Shown here piece by piece: positions 39,180-48,401 of a stretch of 64,000 bases of DNA (positions are counted from its first letter, which is position 1; each line of letters opens with the position of its first letter). Source of the stretch: a candidate division KSB1 bacterium (GTDB lineage: Bacteria; Zhuqueibacterota; Zhuqueibacteria; Residuimicrobiales; Krinioviventaceae). Location of the stretch: positions 62,001 to 126,000 of the forward strand of contig JAXHMJ010000005.1 of the NCBI GenBank assembly GCA_034521575.1. Direction: 5' to 3'. The translations under genes were made by a program, and so were the position numbers. The notes beneath the pieces were generated by a model, which made no database searches, had not been told where the DNA came from, and was given only the letters and a program-made list of their open reading frames with translations.

Positions 39180-39919
39180 TTCAATTACAGGATAAAATTG
39201 CGCTTGTTACAGGTTCAGCCCGGGGCATTGGAGCCGAAATTGCCCGGAGTCTGGCTGATGCCGGATGCCATGTTGTGGTATCTGACATTGATGAAAGCGG
39301 CGCCAACCAAACGGCTGAACAGGTTAAAGCCAAGGGCCGTAGAGCTCTGGTCGTTAAAGCCGATGTATCCGAGATGGATCAGGCGATGCATCTGATTGAA
39401 GCGACCGTCAAAGAATTTGGACGGTTGGATATTCTGGTTAATAATGCCGGAATCACACGCGACAATCTGCTGATTCGAATGAAAGAGGCTGAATGGGATG
39501 CCGTGATCAAGGTGAATCTCAAAGGCACATTTAACTGCATCAAGGCCTCAACCAAAACGTTCATGAAACAGCGGACCGGTAAAATCATTAATTTGGCCTC
39601 GGTGGTCGGAGTTATGGGAAATGTCAGCCAGGCCAATTACTCTGCCTCCAAGGCGGGAGTGATCGGGTTGACCAAAAGTGTCGCAAAAGAACTGGGCGCC
39701 CGGAACATAAAAGTCAATGCTCTGGCGCCGGGGTATATCGAAACAGAAATGACAAAATCATTATCAGATACCGCCAAAGACGCATTCATGACAGCAATCC
39801 CGCTCAAGCGGGCCGGTATACCCAAAGATGTAGCCAATGCTGTTCTGTTCCTGTCCAGTGATCTTTCTGATTATATCACAGGACAAGTGCTGAATATCGA
39901 TGGCGGCATGGTTATGTAA
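39176..39919 (+). CDS. fabG: 3-oxoacyl-ACP reductase FabG
   Basis: 247 residues, TTG start overlapping the fabD stop. SDR motifs: TGSARGIGAEIARSLA, NNAGITRDNLLIRMKE, catalytic Ser in INLASVVGVMGN, Tyr/Lys in YSASKAGVIGLT and NIDGGMVM at the C terminus. It reduces 3-oxoacyl-ACP with NADPH. Better matched to FabG than the SDR at 10.8 kb because of the RDNLL motif and the fab context. Confidence 0.95.
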   Translation: MIQLQDKIALVTGSARGIGAEIARSLADAGCHVVVSDIDESGANQTAEQVKAKGRRALVVKADVSEMDQAMHLIEATVKEFGRLDILVNNAGITRDNLLIRMKEAEWDAVIKVNLKGTFNCIKASTKTFMKQRTGKIINLASVVGVMGNVSQANYSASKAGVIGLTKSVAKELGARNIKVNALAPGYIETEMTKSLSDTAKDAFMTAIPLKRAGIPKDVANAVLFLSSDLSDYITGQVLNIDGGMVM

Positions 39920-39961
39920 AATCAAACACATAAATAATTAATTTTCAGGAGGATAACAAAT

Positions 39962-40195
39962 ATGTCTACGCAAGATCGTGTCAAAGAGATTATTGTAGAG
40001 CAATTGGGCGTTGATGCAAATGAAGTAACTCCGGAAGCATCATTTATTGATGATTTGGGAGCTGATTCATTGGACACAGTCGAACTGGTTATGGCATTTG
40101 AAGAAGAATTCGGTCTTGAAATTCCGGACGAAGAGGCCGAAAAGCTTCAGACTGTTGGTGACGCGCTGAATTACCTCAACAAACAAAAGGGTTAA
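39962..40195 (+). CDS. acpP: Acyl carrier protein
   Basis: 77 residues with the phosphopantetheine site [20 protein letters not shown] (Ser 37 or so) and an acidic, helical composition. Excellent ribosome site AGGAGG. A terminator follows directly. Confidence 0.97.
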   Translation: MSTQDRVKEIIVEQLGVDANEVTPEASFIDDLGADSLDTVELVMAFEEEFGLEIPDEEAEKLQTVGDALNYLNKQKG

Positions 40196-40210
40196 TTCCT
40201 GATTTGTAAC

Positions 40211-40234
40211 AGGGCGGCCTATGCTGCCCTTTTT
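40211..40234 (+). terminator. Intrinsic terminator between acpP and fabF
   Basis: AGGGCGGC and GCTGCCCT form an 8-base stem (one G-U pair) around CTAT, followed by TTTT. Leaky termination here would make acpP message more abundant than fabF, as is common. Confidence 0.8.
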
Positions 40235-40290
40235 CAAAAATCCAGCGCTTCAGGATCAGTATTATTAATAAAGGTGTTAAAGAGGAAATA

Positions 40291-41533
40291 ATGACGGAAA
40301 AACGAGTGGTTGTTACAGGAATGGGACTAGTCACCCTCTGGGTGAAAATCTGGATACATCTGGGAAAATATTGTTAATGGTAAAAGCGGTATCGGTCCTT
40401 TTACTTTGATTGACCCTGAACCGCATGCCACAAAAATTGCGGGCGAGATCAAAGACTTTGATCCGACAAAATACATCGAGCGCAAAGAAGTGCGGCGTAC
40501 CGACCGTTTTACCCAGTTTGCTATGGCAGCTGCTGATCTTGCGGTCAGTCATTCCGGTATCGATTTCTCCAAAACAGACCGCGAACGCATCGGTGTCATT
40601 GTCTCTTCCGGCATTGGCGGCATGACCACGTTTGAAAACCAGTTTGAAAATTTTCTCAAATCAGGTCCCCGCCGGGTCTCACCTTTTTTCATCCCGATGC
40701 TGATTCCGGACATATCAGCAGGTCGTATTTCAATACGACACGACTTGAAAGGAATCAACCACTGTACGGTCACTGCCTGTGCATCGGCTTCACATGCGAT
40801 AGGTGAATCGTTCAATGCGATTCGCGAAAACAGAGCGGTTGCCATGCTTACCGGCGGCAGTGAAGCGCCGATCACCCGCATGGGAGTTGCCGGCTTTAAC
40901 GCTGCAAAAGCAATATCCACCCGCAATGATGAACCGGAAAAAGCCAGCCGGCCGTTTGATGCAAATCGTGACGGTTTTGTAATGAGCGAAGGCGGGGCCG
41001 TATTGCTGCTTGAAGAGCTGGAACACGCCAAGGCACGCAATGCACAGATTTATGCTGAAATTTGCGGTGCAGGATTTACCGGTGATGCCTATCACATCAC
41101 AGCACCCTCGGAAGATGGCAACGGTGCGGCCCGTGCCATGAAGATCGCAATCCAACAAGCCGGTCTCACGGTTGAGGATATTGATTATGTCAATGCGCAT
41201 GGAACATCAACACCGCCAAATGACAGAATAGAAACCCTGGCTATAAAAACAGTGTTCGGCGAACATGCTTACAATCTGCACGTCAGTTCGACAAAGTCGA
41301 TGATCGGACACATGCTGGGTGCTTCCGGTGCGGCTGAAGCCATTGCGACCGTGCTCTGTATCAAAAACCACATGATCCATCCGACTATTAATTACGAGAC
41401 GCCGGACCCGGATTGTGATCTCAATTATGTTCCCAATAAAGCTATAGAAAAAACAGTTCGTGCAGCAATCTCCAACTCTTTCGGGTTTGGCGGACACAAT
41501 GCATCGCTTGTTTTTAAATCATTTACGGAATAG
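40291..41533 (+). CDS. fabF: 3-oxoacyl-ACP synthase II FabF (two frameshifts near the N terminus)
   Basis: ATG 40291 after AGAGGA opens MTEKRVVVTGMGLVT. One base is missing in ACCCTC (about 40334-40336) and one near 40359-40361; with both restored the protein reads LGENLD, then WENIVNGKSGIGPFTLIDPE and continues intact to 41533, about 413 residues. The active-site Cys is in TACASASHAIGE, and the two His are in NAHGTSTPPND and SMIGHMLGASGAAEA. It elongates acyl-ACP. Two losses within 27 bases of an essential gene point to sequence error. Confidence 0.93.
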
Positions 41534-41538
41534 CTGCC

Positions 41539-42290
41539 GTGAAACTCAATCCGTTCAAACGTTTATTTAATAAAAATGAATGCTCCGGGTTTGAAAAATC
41601 GGATTACTCGATGACCTTTGCAATCGTTTGGACTATAAATTCGAAAACAAGAAATTACTCTACCAGGCTTTAAAGCACCGTTCATATCTCGCCTACTCCG
41701 GTGAATGCAGAACAGCGTCCAACGAACGACTGGAACTATTGGGGGATTCGGTTTTAGGGCTTGTGGTGACTGAATTTTTATTCGATAAATTCCCCAAAGA
41801 AACCGAAGGTATTCTGACCAACTATAAATCTCTACTGGTCAGCGGCCGATTACTGGCCGAGATTGCCAAAGACTTTGACCTGGGTGGATTTCTATTGCTG
41901 AACGATTCAGAAGAGCGGACAGGCGGAAGAAAACGGCGTTCTCTGCTGGCTGATGCGGTAGAGGCCATCATTGGAGCTATCTATCTGGACGGCGGCCTCC
42001 CCCCTGCAAAAGAATTTATTCACCACAATATCACCTGGCGGCTGGATTCTCTATTAAAAAACGGCCAGTTGCGCAACAACAAAAGTCTGCTGCAGGAGCA
42101 TTGCCAAAGTCTTGGTTTATGCGGACCGTTTTACAAAATCGAACATGAAGAGGGGCCGGATCATAAAAAGCATTTTACCGTTTCAGTCACGGTTGACAAA
42201 AAAAAGCTGGGGTATGGCGAAGGCACTTCCAAAAAACGCGCCGAGCAGAAAGCGGCCAGTGAAGCTCTTCAGCGCTTAGATCTGATCTGA
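41539..42290 (+). CDS. rnc: Ribonuclease III (one frameshift near the N terminus)
   Basis: Starts at GTG 41539, five bases after fabF. The first 23 codons (KLNPFKRLFNKNECSGFEKS) are followed by a one-base loss near 41608-41610, then DDLCNRLDYKFENKKLLYQA. The catalytic signature ERLELLGDSVLGLVV and a second acidic patch LLADAVEAIIGAIYLDGG are intact, as is the C-terminal dsRNA-binding domain (KSLLQEHCQSLG to KRAEQKAASEAL). It processes rRNA and other double-stranded RNA. fabF-rnc linkage is typical. Confidence 0.93.
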
Positions 42291-42308
42291 TTGTCTACTG
42301 AATATCTA

Positions 42309-42587
42309 TTATGATGTTGCAGCACTGGTTGCTGCGATCGTACCGGCTGCAGCGGCACCTGTGATAAGTGCTGCCTGGATGGCTTTAATTGATTTAATCG
42401 TCTCGCCCAGCAATTCCCCCTCTGTTATCCGTTCGATGCGGTCTTTGCGCTTTTTGAGTTCCTTGCGGTCAAAATGATAATGCAAAAGGTTTGTCACATC
42501 AGCCAGAGAAATTAACAGCGCTGTTCCTTTTTCATCCCGTAAAATTAAAAGCAATAATTGTTGGTGCAAATATAATTGTTCCTTCAT
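42309..42587 (-). CDS. Small protein with a GPP34-like N terminus
   Basis: 92 residues, ATG 42587 with GGAG ten bases upstream. LYLHQQLLLLILRDEKGTAL resembles the first helix and strand of GPP34 (Golgi phosphoprotein 3-like) domains, which read roughly EELLLLALDDEKGT. The middle is charged (FDRKELKKRKDRIERITEGE) and the C terminus is a small Ala/Thr-rich hydrophobic stretch. Full GPP34 proteins are near 220 residues, so this is a short or degenerate relative, or the likeness is chance. It is convergent with rnc and upstream of the AEC carrier stop. Confidence 0.45.
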   Translation of the reverse strand: MKEQLYLHQQLLLLILRDEKGTALLISLADVTNLLHYHFDRKELKKRKDRIERITEGELLGETIKSIKAIQAALITGAAAAGTIAATSAATS

Positions 42588-42608
42588 ACCAGAATCTCCG
42601 ATTAAAAA

Positions 42609-43561
42609 TCAGATTAACTGTAAATATCCCAAAACTGTAATTCCCAGAAATATAGTCACCATGGCCCCCAGAGTCGTCACGAGGATGATATTACCGGCCA
42701 GACGGCCGTTCGCACCCAAAGCCTCCGCCATCGGGTAACTGGCGATGGCCGTTGGAGATGCGGACAACAAATAAATAACACCCAGATCAATTCCGCGAAA
42801 TCCAAGCAGGAATGCAACAACAGTATAAGCGAACGGCATCAGCAGCAGTTTATTCACCGCGGTTAAACCGGCCAGTTTGGCGTCCACTTTAAAACTGCGG
42901 CAGGTCAACTGACCACCTATGGCAATCAATGCCAGCGGCAGAGTCAGATTTGATAAATAGCCCAGTGTTTTGGCTAACAGCATCGGCACCGGAATATGCC
43001 ATACGGAAAAGGGCAGCGCCACAGCCGCTCCGAGGACCAATGGATTGCTGAGAATATCCTTCATTGTCTGAAACGGATGGATACTTTTTCCTTATGCTGC
43101 GGCAAGGTGAGCGCCAGAATAGCAAGAATATTAAAGACCGGCATCAATACCGCCAGGATAATGGCCGCCTTGCTCAAGGCTGTATCTCCCAGTACATTAT
43201 ATATCAGGGCCATGCCGATAATGGCAAAATTACTGCGATAGCTTCCCTGAATAAAAACGCCGGTGTCCCGGCCATCGCACTGGAGCAGGATCGCATACAC
43301 CGTCATCAGGAGGGTCCAGAGCAATGTGGCGGCCAGCACAAAGCCGATCAGTTTGCCGTTAAATACCTCGGAGAACTCTGTAAAAGCGATTCGCTCGAAT
43401 ACGAGGGCGGGCAAGGCCACACGAAAAACGACGAGCGAGCCGGTGCGGTTAAAGGTGTCATTGGTGACATTCCATTTTTTAAGGGCAATCCCCATAAACA
43501 CCAGAAAGAAAACCGGCGCCACAGCATTGACCGTAAATCCGAATTGCTGTATCAAATTCAT
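42609..43561 (-). CDS. AEC-family (auxin efflux carrier-like) transporter (one frameshift)
   Basis: Membrane carrier of about 317 residues with around ten hydrophobic helices. The N-terminal half (FGFTVNAVAPVFFLVFMGIA, then LKKWNVTN) and the C-terminal half (LSNPLVLGAAVALPFSVWHI to PTAIASYPMAEALG) lie in different frames that meet at 43064-43068. There FRQ-stop and TMKDIL overlap by one base, so one extra base joins them. AEC proteins move small organic acids or amino acids. ATG 43561 lies right after the rlmB stop. Substrate unknown. Confidence 0.78.
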
Positions 43562-43562
43562 A

Positions 43563-44321
43563 TTATGTATTCGACCGCATTCTCTGCCGCCTTGCTTCAA
43601 ACATGCAAAGTGCGGCAGCTACAGAAACATTTAACGAATTAATGTGACCATGCATGGAAATGGAAGCGATAAAATCACAGGAATCCCGGACCAGCCGGCG
43701 TATTCCCCGCCCCTCACTTCCCATTATCAGCGCGGACGGTCCGCACCAATCTATATATTCAAAGGTCTGCTCTGCATCCTGATCCAGACCGGTAATCCAG
43801 AGCCGGCGCTGCTTGAGCTCTTTGATCGTGCGCACAATATTAGTGACCTGCACAACCGGGCAGTAAGCCGCAGCGCCTGCGGACGCTTTTACAGCCGATG
43901 CCGTGAGACCTGCAGCCTTGTCTTTGGGAATAATGACACCGTGCACACCGGCGGCGTCTGCGGTTCTGAGAATCGCACCTAAATTATGGGGGTCCGTAAT
44001 GCCGTCCAGTATCACAATCAGCGGCGCCTCATCGCGCTTTTCCGCTTGCCTAAAAAGCTCATCCAGTTCAACATATCCGGGCAGCTCCACGCGGGCTGCC
44101 ACATTCTGATGTTTATGAGTACCGGTAATCCTGGAAATATCGTGCGGGGAAACGCGCTGTAGCGGCACAGATTTTTGATCACAATAGCGTAAAATATCGC
44201 GGACAGGTTTTTGTCCGGCATCGCGTGATATATAAACAACTTTGATCCCCAACCCGCTGTCAATCCATTCCAGTATCGGATTGCGTCCGTAAATGAGACC
44301 TGTGTGCTTTTCTTTTGTCAT
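43563..44321 (-). CDS. rlmB: 23S rRNA (guanosine-2'-O)-methyltransferase RlmB (SpoU family)
   Basis: 252 residues. N-terminal L30e-like substrate domain (GLIYGRNPILEWIDSG) and SPOUT knot methylase with the three motifs LDGITDPHNLGAILRTAD, IMGSEGRGIRRLV and SLNVSVAAALCMFEA. It methylates ribose of a guanosine in 23S rRNA; the RlmB target is expected but TrmH-type relatives look similar. Sits between ddl and the AEC carrier on the same strand. Confidence 0.9.
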   Translation of the reverse strand: MTKEKHTGLIYGRNPILEWIDSGLGIKVVYISRDAGQKPVRDILRYCDQKSVPLQRVSPHDISRITGTHKHQNVAARVELPGYVELDELFRQAEKRDEAPLIVILDGITDPHNLGAILRTADAAGVHGVIIPKDKAAGLTASAVKASAGAAAYCPVVQVTNIVRTIKELKQRRLWITGLDQDAEQTFEYIDWCGPSALIMGSEGRGIRRLVRDSCDFIASISMHGHINSLNVSVAAALCMFEARRQRMRSNT

Positions 44322-44325
44322 ATTA

Positions 44326-45486
44326 TTATTCTTTAAACCAATCTGTTTTCGGTGTATAATTTACCTGCAAGTCACGCCGGGTACGATGGCGTTCGACAGC
44401 AAGATCAATCAAATGATCCAGCAGTGTCTGATAAGGTATGCCCGAGGCATCCCACAGTTTGGCATACATGCTGATCTCGGTGAACCCCGGTATCGTGTTC
44501 AGTTCATTGAGATAATAAGCGCCGGTTTTCGCATTCAGCAGAAAATCCACCCGGGCCATCCCCCGGGTATCCGCAGCCAGAAAGCTTTTTACAGCGGTTT
44601 GCTGTATCTGTGTTTGCAGATTTTGATCAAGCGGCGCGGGGATATTCAGAACGGATGCATTATCCACGTATTTGGCATTATAGTCATAAAACTCATTGGA
44701 CGGCACCACTTCACCGGGCACACTGGCTCGGGGACGCAGATTGCCGAGCACGGCGACTTCAATTTCCCGGACATTGGGCACTGCCGCCTCGATGAGTATT
44801 TTTTCATCAAACCGGATGGCTGTATCCACAGCGGTGAGCAATGTATTCCGATCATGAGCCCTGGAAATGCCCACACTGGAGCCCAAACCCGCCGGTTTGA
44901 CAAAAACGGGATATCCCAGATGTTCTTCCACGGCGCGGCAATAGTCGGCATGCGACGGACAGACCACCTGGCCTTGAAGAAGCTGATCGCTGTTCGCAGA
45001 TTTCTCCTGCCAATCCTGTTTGTAAAACCAGAGATAATCCGGTACCGGCAAGCCGGATTGCCGGCAGATCTGTTTTTGCCAGATTTTATCCATGCACAAG
45101 GAAGATCCGAGTACTCCGGCCCCGACATAGGGCACATTCATGCATTCGAGCAATCCCTGCACGGTGCCGTCCTCACCGTACGTTCCGTGCAGCGCCGGAA
45201 ATACCACATCAATGGGTAGAGATACAGACTGATCGTCTGTAAAAATGCGCGGGTGCTCCGGATCAATCGCCGGATACACCTGGGCCGGCGGCTCGCCCTT
45301 GCCCGATTTCATGTACTCTATCACCCGGTCACCATAGAGCCATTGACCGGATTTTGAGATACCGACGGGAATCACATTATATTTCTCTTTATTCAATGCA
45401 GAGATCACAGACTGTCCCGAGACCAGCGACACCTGATGTTCAGTGGAACGCCCACCTACGAGCACGGCAATATTGAGTAAAGACAC
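44326..45486 (-). CDS. ddl: D-alanine--D-alanine ligase
   Basis: 386 residues, ATP-grasp ligase making D-Ala-D-Ala for peptidoglycan. Motifs are NIAVLVGGRSTEHQVSLVSG, FPALHGTYGEDGTVQGLLE, FVKPAGLGSSVGISRA and DFLLNAKTGAYYLNELNTIP with GFTEISMY. Tyr in the omega loop region (TEISMY followed by lysine-free text) fits the D-Ala rather than D-Lac specificity, though this was judged by eye. Upstream gene is the DoxX fusion, 66 bases away. Confidence 0.93.
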   Translation of the reverse strand: MSLLNIAVLVGGRSTEHQVSLVSGQSVISALNKEKYNVIPVGISKSGQWLYGDRVIEYMKSGKGEPPAQVYPAIDPEHPRIFTDDQSVSLPIDVVFPALHGTYGEDGTVQGLLECMNVPYVGAGVLGSSLCMDKIWQKQICRQSGLPVPDYLWFYKQDWQEKSANSDQLLQGQVVCPSHADYCRAVEEHLGYPVFVKPAGLGSSVGISRAHDRNTLLTAVDTAIRFDEKILIEAAVPNVREIEVAVLGNLRPRASVPGEVVPSNEFYDYNAKYVDNASVLNIPAPLDQNLQTQIQQTAVKSFLAADTRGMARVDFLLNAKTGAYYLNELNTIPGFTEISMYAKLWDASGIPYQTLLDHLIDLAVERHRTRRDLQVNYTPKTDWFKE

Positions 45487-45552
45487 AAAACTCTCCGTTT
45501 TTTGAATATTAAAATAATAAACTTTTGGCTAACAATCAAAGGGAATGTACGA

Positions 45553-46989
45553 TCAGGGTTTGAGGTTTGTGTATGCCTGCACATATTCGGGTATTTGAAC
45601 GTCAAAAGCAGACACGGCCATAGCTCCCGGATTGCCCCGACGGGCAAATTCAAATCCGCCCTGGATGGGCAATCGGCCCGCGGCAAGAACATGAGAAGCA
45701 ATCCAGGGTTGCTCCAGTGTCCGCATATAGCGCAGCGTCTCCTCGGGATCCGGACACCAGACCGGATTATCACGTGTAAGCTCGGCGTTGCCGGTATTGC
45801 AGGTTTTCAGCCAGAAATCGGGTTGAATACGATGATTCAGGCACCATTTGACCGCCTGTGTTGAATGGGCGGCGATCCCTGCCGGAACACCGTATTGTTT
45901 CACCTGATCGACAAAGGCACGAATCAATTGATAGCGTCCGTGCGCCAGCAGATAATCGGCCGGCATTACACAGGCCGCGGCGCCCTGTCCGATAAGCTGC
46001 TCGGCACGTGCCAGCGCCTCATCCCAGGGACAAAGCGCAATATACTGCAGTGTTCTGCCTTCAGTTCGCCGGAATTGCTGCAGCGGACCGAGTGTAGACG
46101 GGAAGCCGATGATCGTACGCATGCCGGTGAGTTGCGCCAGCTTTAGGGTGGCAAATATGCGATCCGAATCGTAGCTGCTCCTGATAAGCGGATTCAGGTG
46201 TTCTGTGGCACGATCATTTGCCTCGCCGAGGAACAAATCTGTTAACAAACAGAGAGAACTGATTTTTAAAGAACCAAGGGATGCCGGTTGTATCTTTTTT
46301 TGCAGATATGCTGCGGTGACAATCAGTGAACCCGGTTCGTTTTTTTTCTGTTTTTCCGGGAAAAGATTCAAGCGGCTGAGCAAAAATCCGCCAATTCCCC
46401 AGAACGGAATAATCATAGCATGTTTCAGGATCTGACGTCTTGTCGCTTTGTCTTCGGCAGTTGGACGGCTGCTGCGTTTCTTGCCGGTTTTGCGGGCACC
46501 GGAACGCTGCAACGCGTCGAGAAGCGCATCCACGCCCCAGTACGCTCCAGTGGGAAACAGAATTATGGTGAACAAAAAGAGCAACTGTAACAAATCAATG
46601 CTGAACAACTGTATTGCATACTCTGGGGACAGCAATGAAAAATACGGGTTTTCCAATAAATAAAACAGCAGAGAAAACAAAAGAGCTGTTAATGCCGCAA
46701 TTCGAGAGAACAGTCCCAGCATCAGCAGCAGTCCGGCAAATAAAAAGCCCCAACTGAAAAACACAGTTAGCAAGGCGCACAACCACGGCCAGGCGGCAGC
46801 CGTCCGCAGGAACGACATTATTTCCATATCCAGCAGCATGGCCTGAATATCCTGACCGCCGCCGGTTAAATGACTCAATCCGAGCAGGAACAGCCAGAGC
46901 CCGATCGTCATACGAATCAGAGTTAATCCGATTTTATGAACCCGGGTCAGGCTCTCACCAGATAGAGTTGTCTTTTTCTTTCTATGCAT
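45553..46989 (-). CDS. DoxX-like membrane domain fused to an aldo/keto-like TIM-barrel domain
   Basis: 478 residues from ATG 46989. Residues about 15-155 contain four hydrophobic helices of DoxX/terminal quinol oxidase-like type (LTLIRMTIGLWLFLLGLSHL; GFLFAGLLLMLGLFSRIAAL; ending LFPTGAYWGVDALL). A basic linker then leads to RRQILKHAMIIPFWGIGGFL, resembling a twin-arginine signal without full consensus. The last 260 residues form an alpha/beta domain (LAQLTGMRTIIGFP, IALCPWDEALARAEQLIG, ACVMPADYLLAHGRY, IAAHSTQAVKWCLNH) like the TIM barrels of uncharacterised aldo/keto-reductase-like proteins. The fusion suggests a membrane-tethered redox or sensor protein, with the barrel possibly outside. 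Function unknown. Confidence 0.6.
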   Translation of the reverse strand: MHRKKKTTLSGESLTRVHKIGLTLIRMTIGLWLFLLGLSHLTGGGQDIQAMLLDMEIMSFLRTAAAWPWLCALLTVFFSWGFLFAGLLLMLGLFSRIAALTALLFSLLFYLLENPYFSLLSPEYAIQLFSIDLLQLLFLFTIILFPTGAYWGVDALLDALQRSGARKTGKKRSSRPTAEDKATRRQILKHAMIIPFWGIGGFLLSRLNLFPEKQKKNEPGSLIVTAAYLQKKIQPASLGSLKISSLCLLTDLFLGEANDRATEHLNPLIRSSYDSDRIFATLKLAQLTGMRTIIGFPSTLGPLQQFRRTEGRTLQYIALCPWDEALARAEQLIGQGAAACVMPADYLLAHGRYQLIRAFVDQVKQYGVPAGIAAHSTQAVKWCLNHRIQPDFWLKTCNTGNAELTRDNPVWCPDPEETLRYMRTLEQPWIASHVLAAGRLPIQGGFEFARRGNPGAMAVSAFDVQIPEYVQAYTNLKP

Positions 46990-47056
46990 ATAATGCCTGC
47001 CATATTTTTTATTACGCCTGATCAATTACCGCTTTTTAAACACTTTTTTAGTATGA

Positions 47057-47705
47057 TTAGAATGACATACCAAACCACACATCAAAGGATTCGTTTTGTA
47101 CAGAATATTGTAAAAGGTTAATACCAGAATCTGTAAAATCCTGGTTGTACCTGAATTCTATGCTTATCTTTTTACGTTGAGAAAAAGGAAACTGGATCCC
47201 GGCGGCGACACTTCCGCCCCAGGTCGTCGATTTCAAATGTTCAGCAAATTGATCCGTTACCAGTTACAGAAGAAAACAGCCATTTCCCTCTTCTGTATTC
47301 TGTCAAATAATCAATACGCGGCCCGGCCTGAATGAAAGGTGTGATGGATTTAGCAGGTACTTTTAGTTGCAGAAAGACAGGCAGTGATACATAATCCAGT
47401 CGGGTGTTTGCCCGAACTGTATTGATTCTTTTTCCGGTTTCACTGGTTTCAACTTGATCGTGAATAAACCCTCTTTGAGCGTATTCCAACTGTAAAGCGA
47501 GTGAGATATGATCAAAAATTTCTTTTTCCGCATACACGGCAACATTTAATCCGGAACGCCAATCTCTGGAATCAAAAAATCCGTCAATATCAAGCCTGGA
47601 ACGAGTAAACGCCATCTTTGCACCATAATCAAATCCGGTTTTCGCCTGTATAACGACAGGAAAGGCGCAAGCTATAACAAAAATGGCAATTATTTTTAGT
47701 CTCAT
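47057..47705 (-). CDS. Outer-membrane beta-barrel protein (PorT/OMP_b-brl_2-like), one frameshift
   Basis: About 215 residues. Signal peptide MRLKIIAIFVIACAFPVVIQA, then strands of an eight-stranded barrel: FDYGAKMAFTRSRLDIDGFF, ISLALQLEYAQRGFIHDQ and PVFLQLKVPAKSITPFIQAG. The frame breaks at about 47255-47268; the correct continuation is DQFAEHLKSTTWGGSVAAGI and onward to a final aromatic strand FDVWFGMSF with stop at 47057, ending in Phe as outer-membrane barrels do. Members of this group are common in the FCB phyla. Last gene after porin and FMN-binding protein. Confidence 0.72.
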
Positions 47706-47798
47706 AACTCGTCTCCTATAACATAAAAATGCAAAAGATTCATTTTATACCCTGGAAGAATGCAGGTTTAAATTAAATGAATTAATCTATAAATGCAA

Positions 47799-48350
47799 TC
47801 AAAATTGAGATGAATCAAGCAGGGTTTCCTGATTTTTATAGAGCTCATCCACAAAAATCAACCAGCGTCTCACACCCCGACTCACGGCATTTGAAGAACT
47901 CGTTGCTCCGGAGATTGCGTCAATCTTCCGGTCCAGAGATTGCTCCGAATCTATGGATACCCCGTAAAATTGCTCAAACCAGCGGCGGTCTATTATTTGC
48001 CTGCCGTAATGACCATGATAGTTCAATATGTCCATATACACCACAGTGCAGCTTGAATCGATAACAATCAGAGTCGAAATCAAGGCGGATCGTGCGCGAA
48101 CGGCATCTGCTATGGCAAATGCAGAAAACCCTTGTTTTTCCAACGTCCAGAGATAGACAAAATCTTGTAAAAATTTCTGACTACTTTTTTTCTCAATATC
48201 AGATTCAAGTGCTTGCGGCAGAGTGTATCTTTTAAATAAAACGTCAAGATCCGAGTCCCAAGTCATGAGTTTTTGTTCTGCTTTTTCTTGCAAACCGGCA
48301 AAAACAGAATGAGTTATCAGTAAGAACACAAAAACAAGTATCGCTTTCAT
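47799..48350 (-). CDS. Exported FMN-binding domain protein (putative covalent flavin carrier)
   Basis: 183 residues with signal peptide (MKAILVFVFLLITHSVFA). The C-terminal FMN-binding domain contains YHGHYGRQIIDRRWFEQF and KIDAISGATSSSNAVSRGVR. The SGAT motif preceded by Asp matches the site where ApbE attaches FMN to threonine in NqrC/RnfG-type domains. No heme-binding motif is present. It lies between a porin-like gene upstream and a beta-barrel gene downstream, so it would act in the periplasm or at the outer membrane, probably in electron transfer. No apbE gene is in the window. Confidence 0.75.
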   Translation of the reverse strand: MKAILVFVFLLITHSVFAGLQEKAEQKLMTWDSDLDVLFKRYTLPQALESDIEKKSSQKFLQDFVYLWTLEKQGFSAFAIADAVRARSALISTLIVIDSSCTVVYMDILNYHGHYGRQIIDRRWFEQFYGVSIDSEQSLDRKIDAISGATSSSNAVSRGVRRWLIFVDELYKNQETLLDSSQF

Positions 48351-48401
48351 GATTGATCTCCAAAATCAGGGGATGGCTCCGGCGGAACCATCCCCTTTGA
48401 A

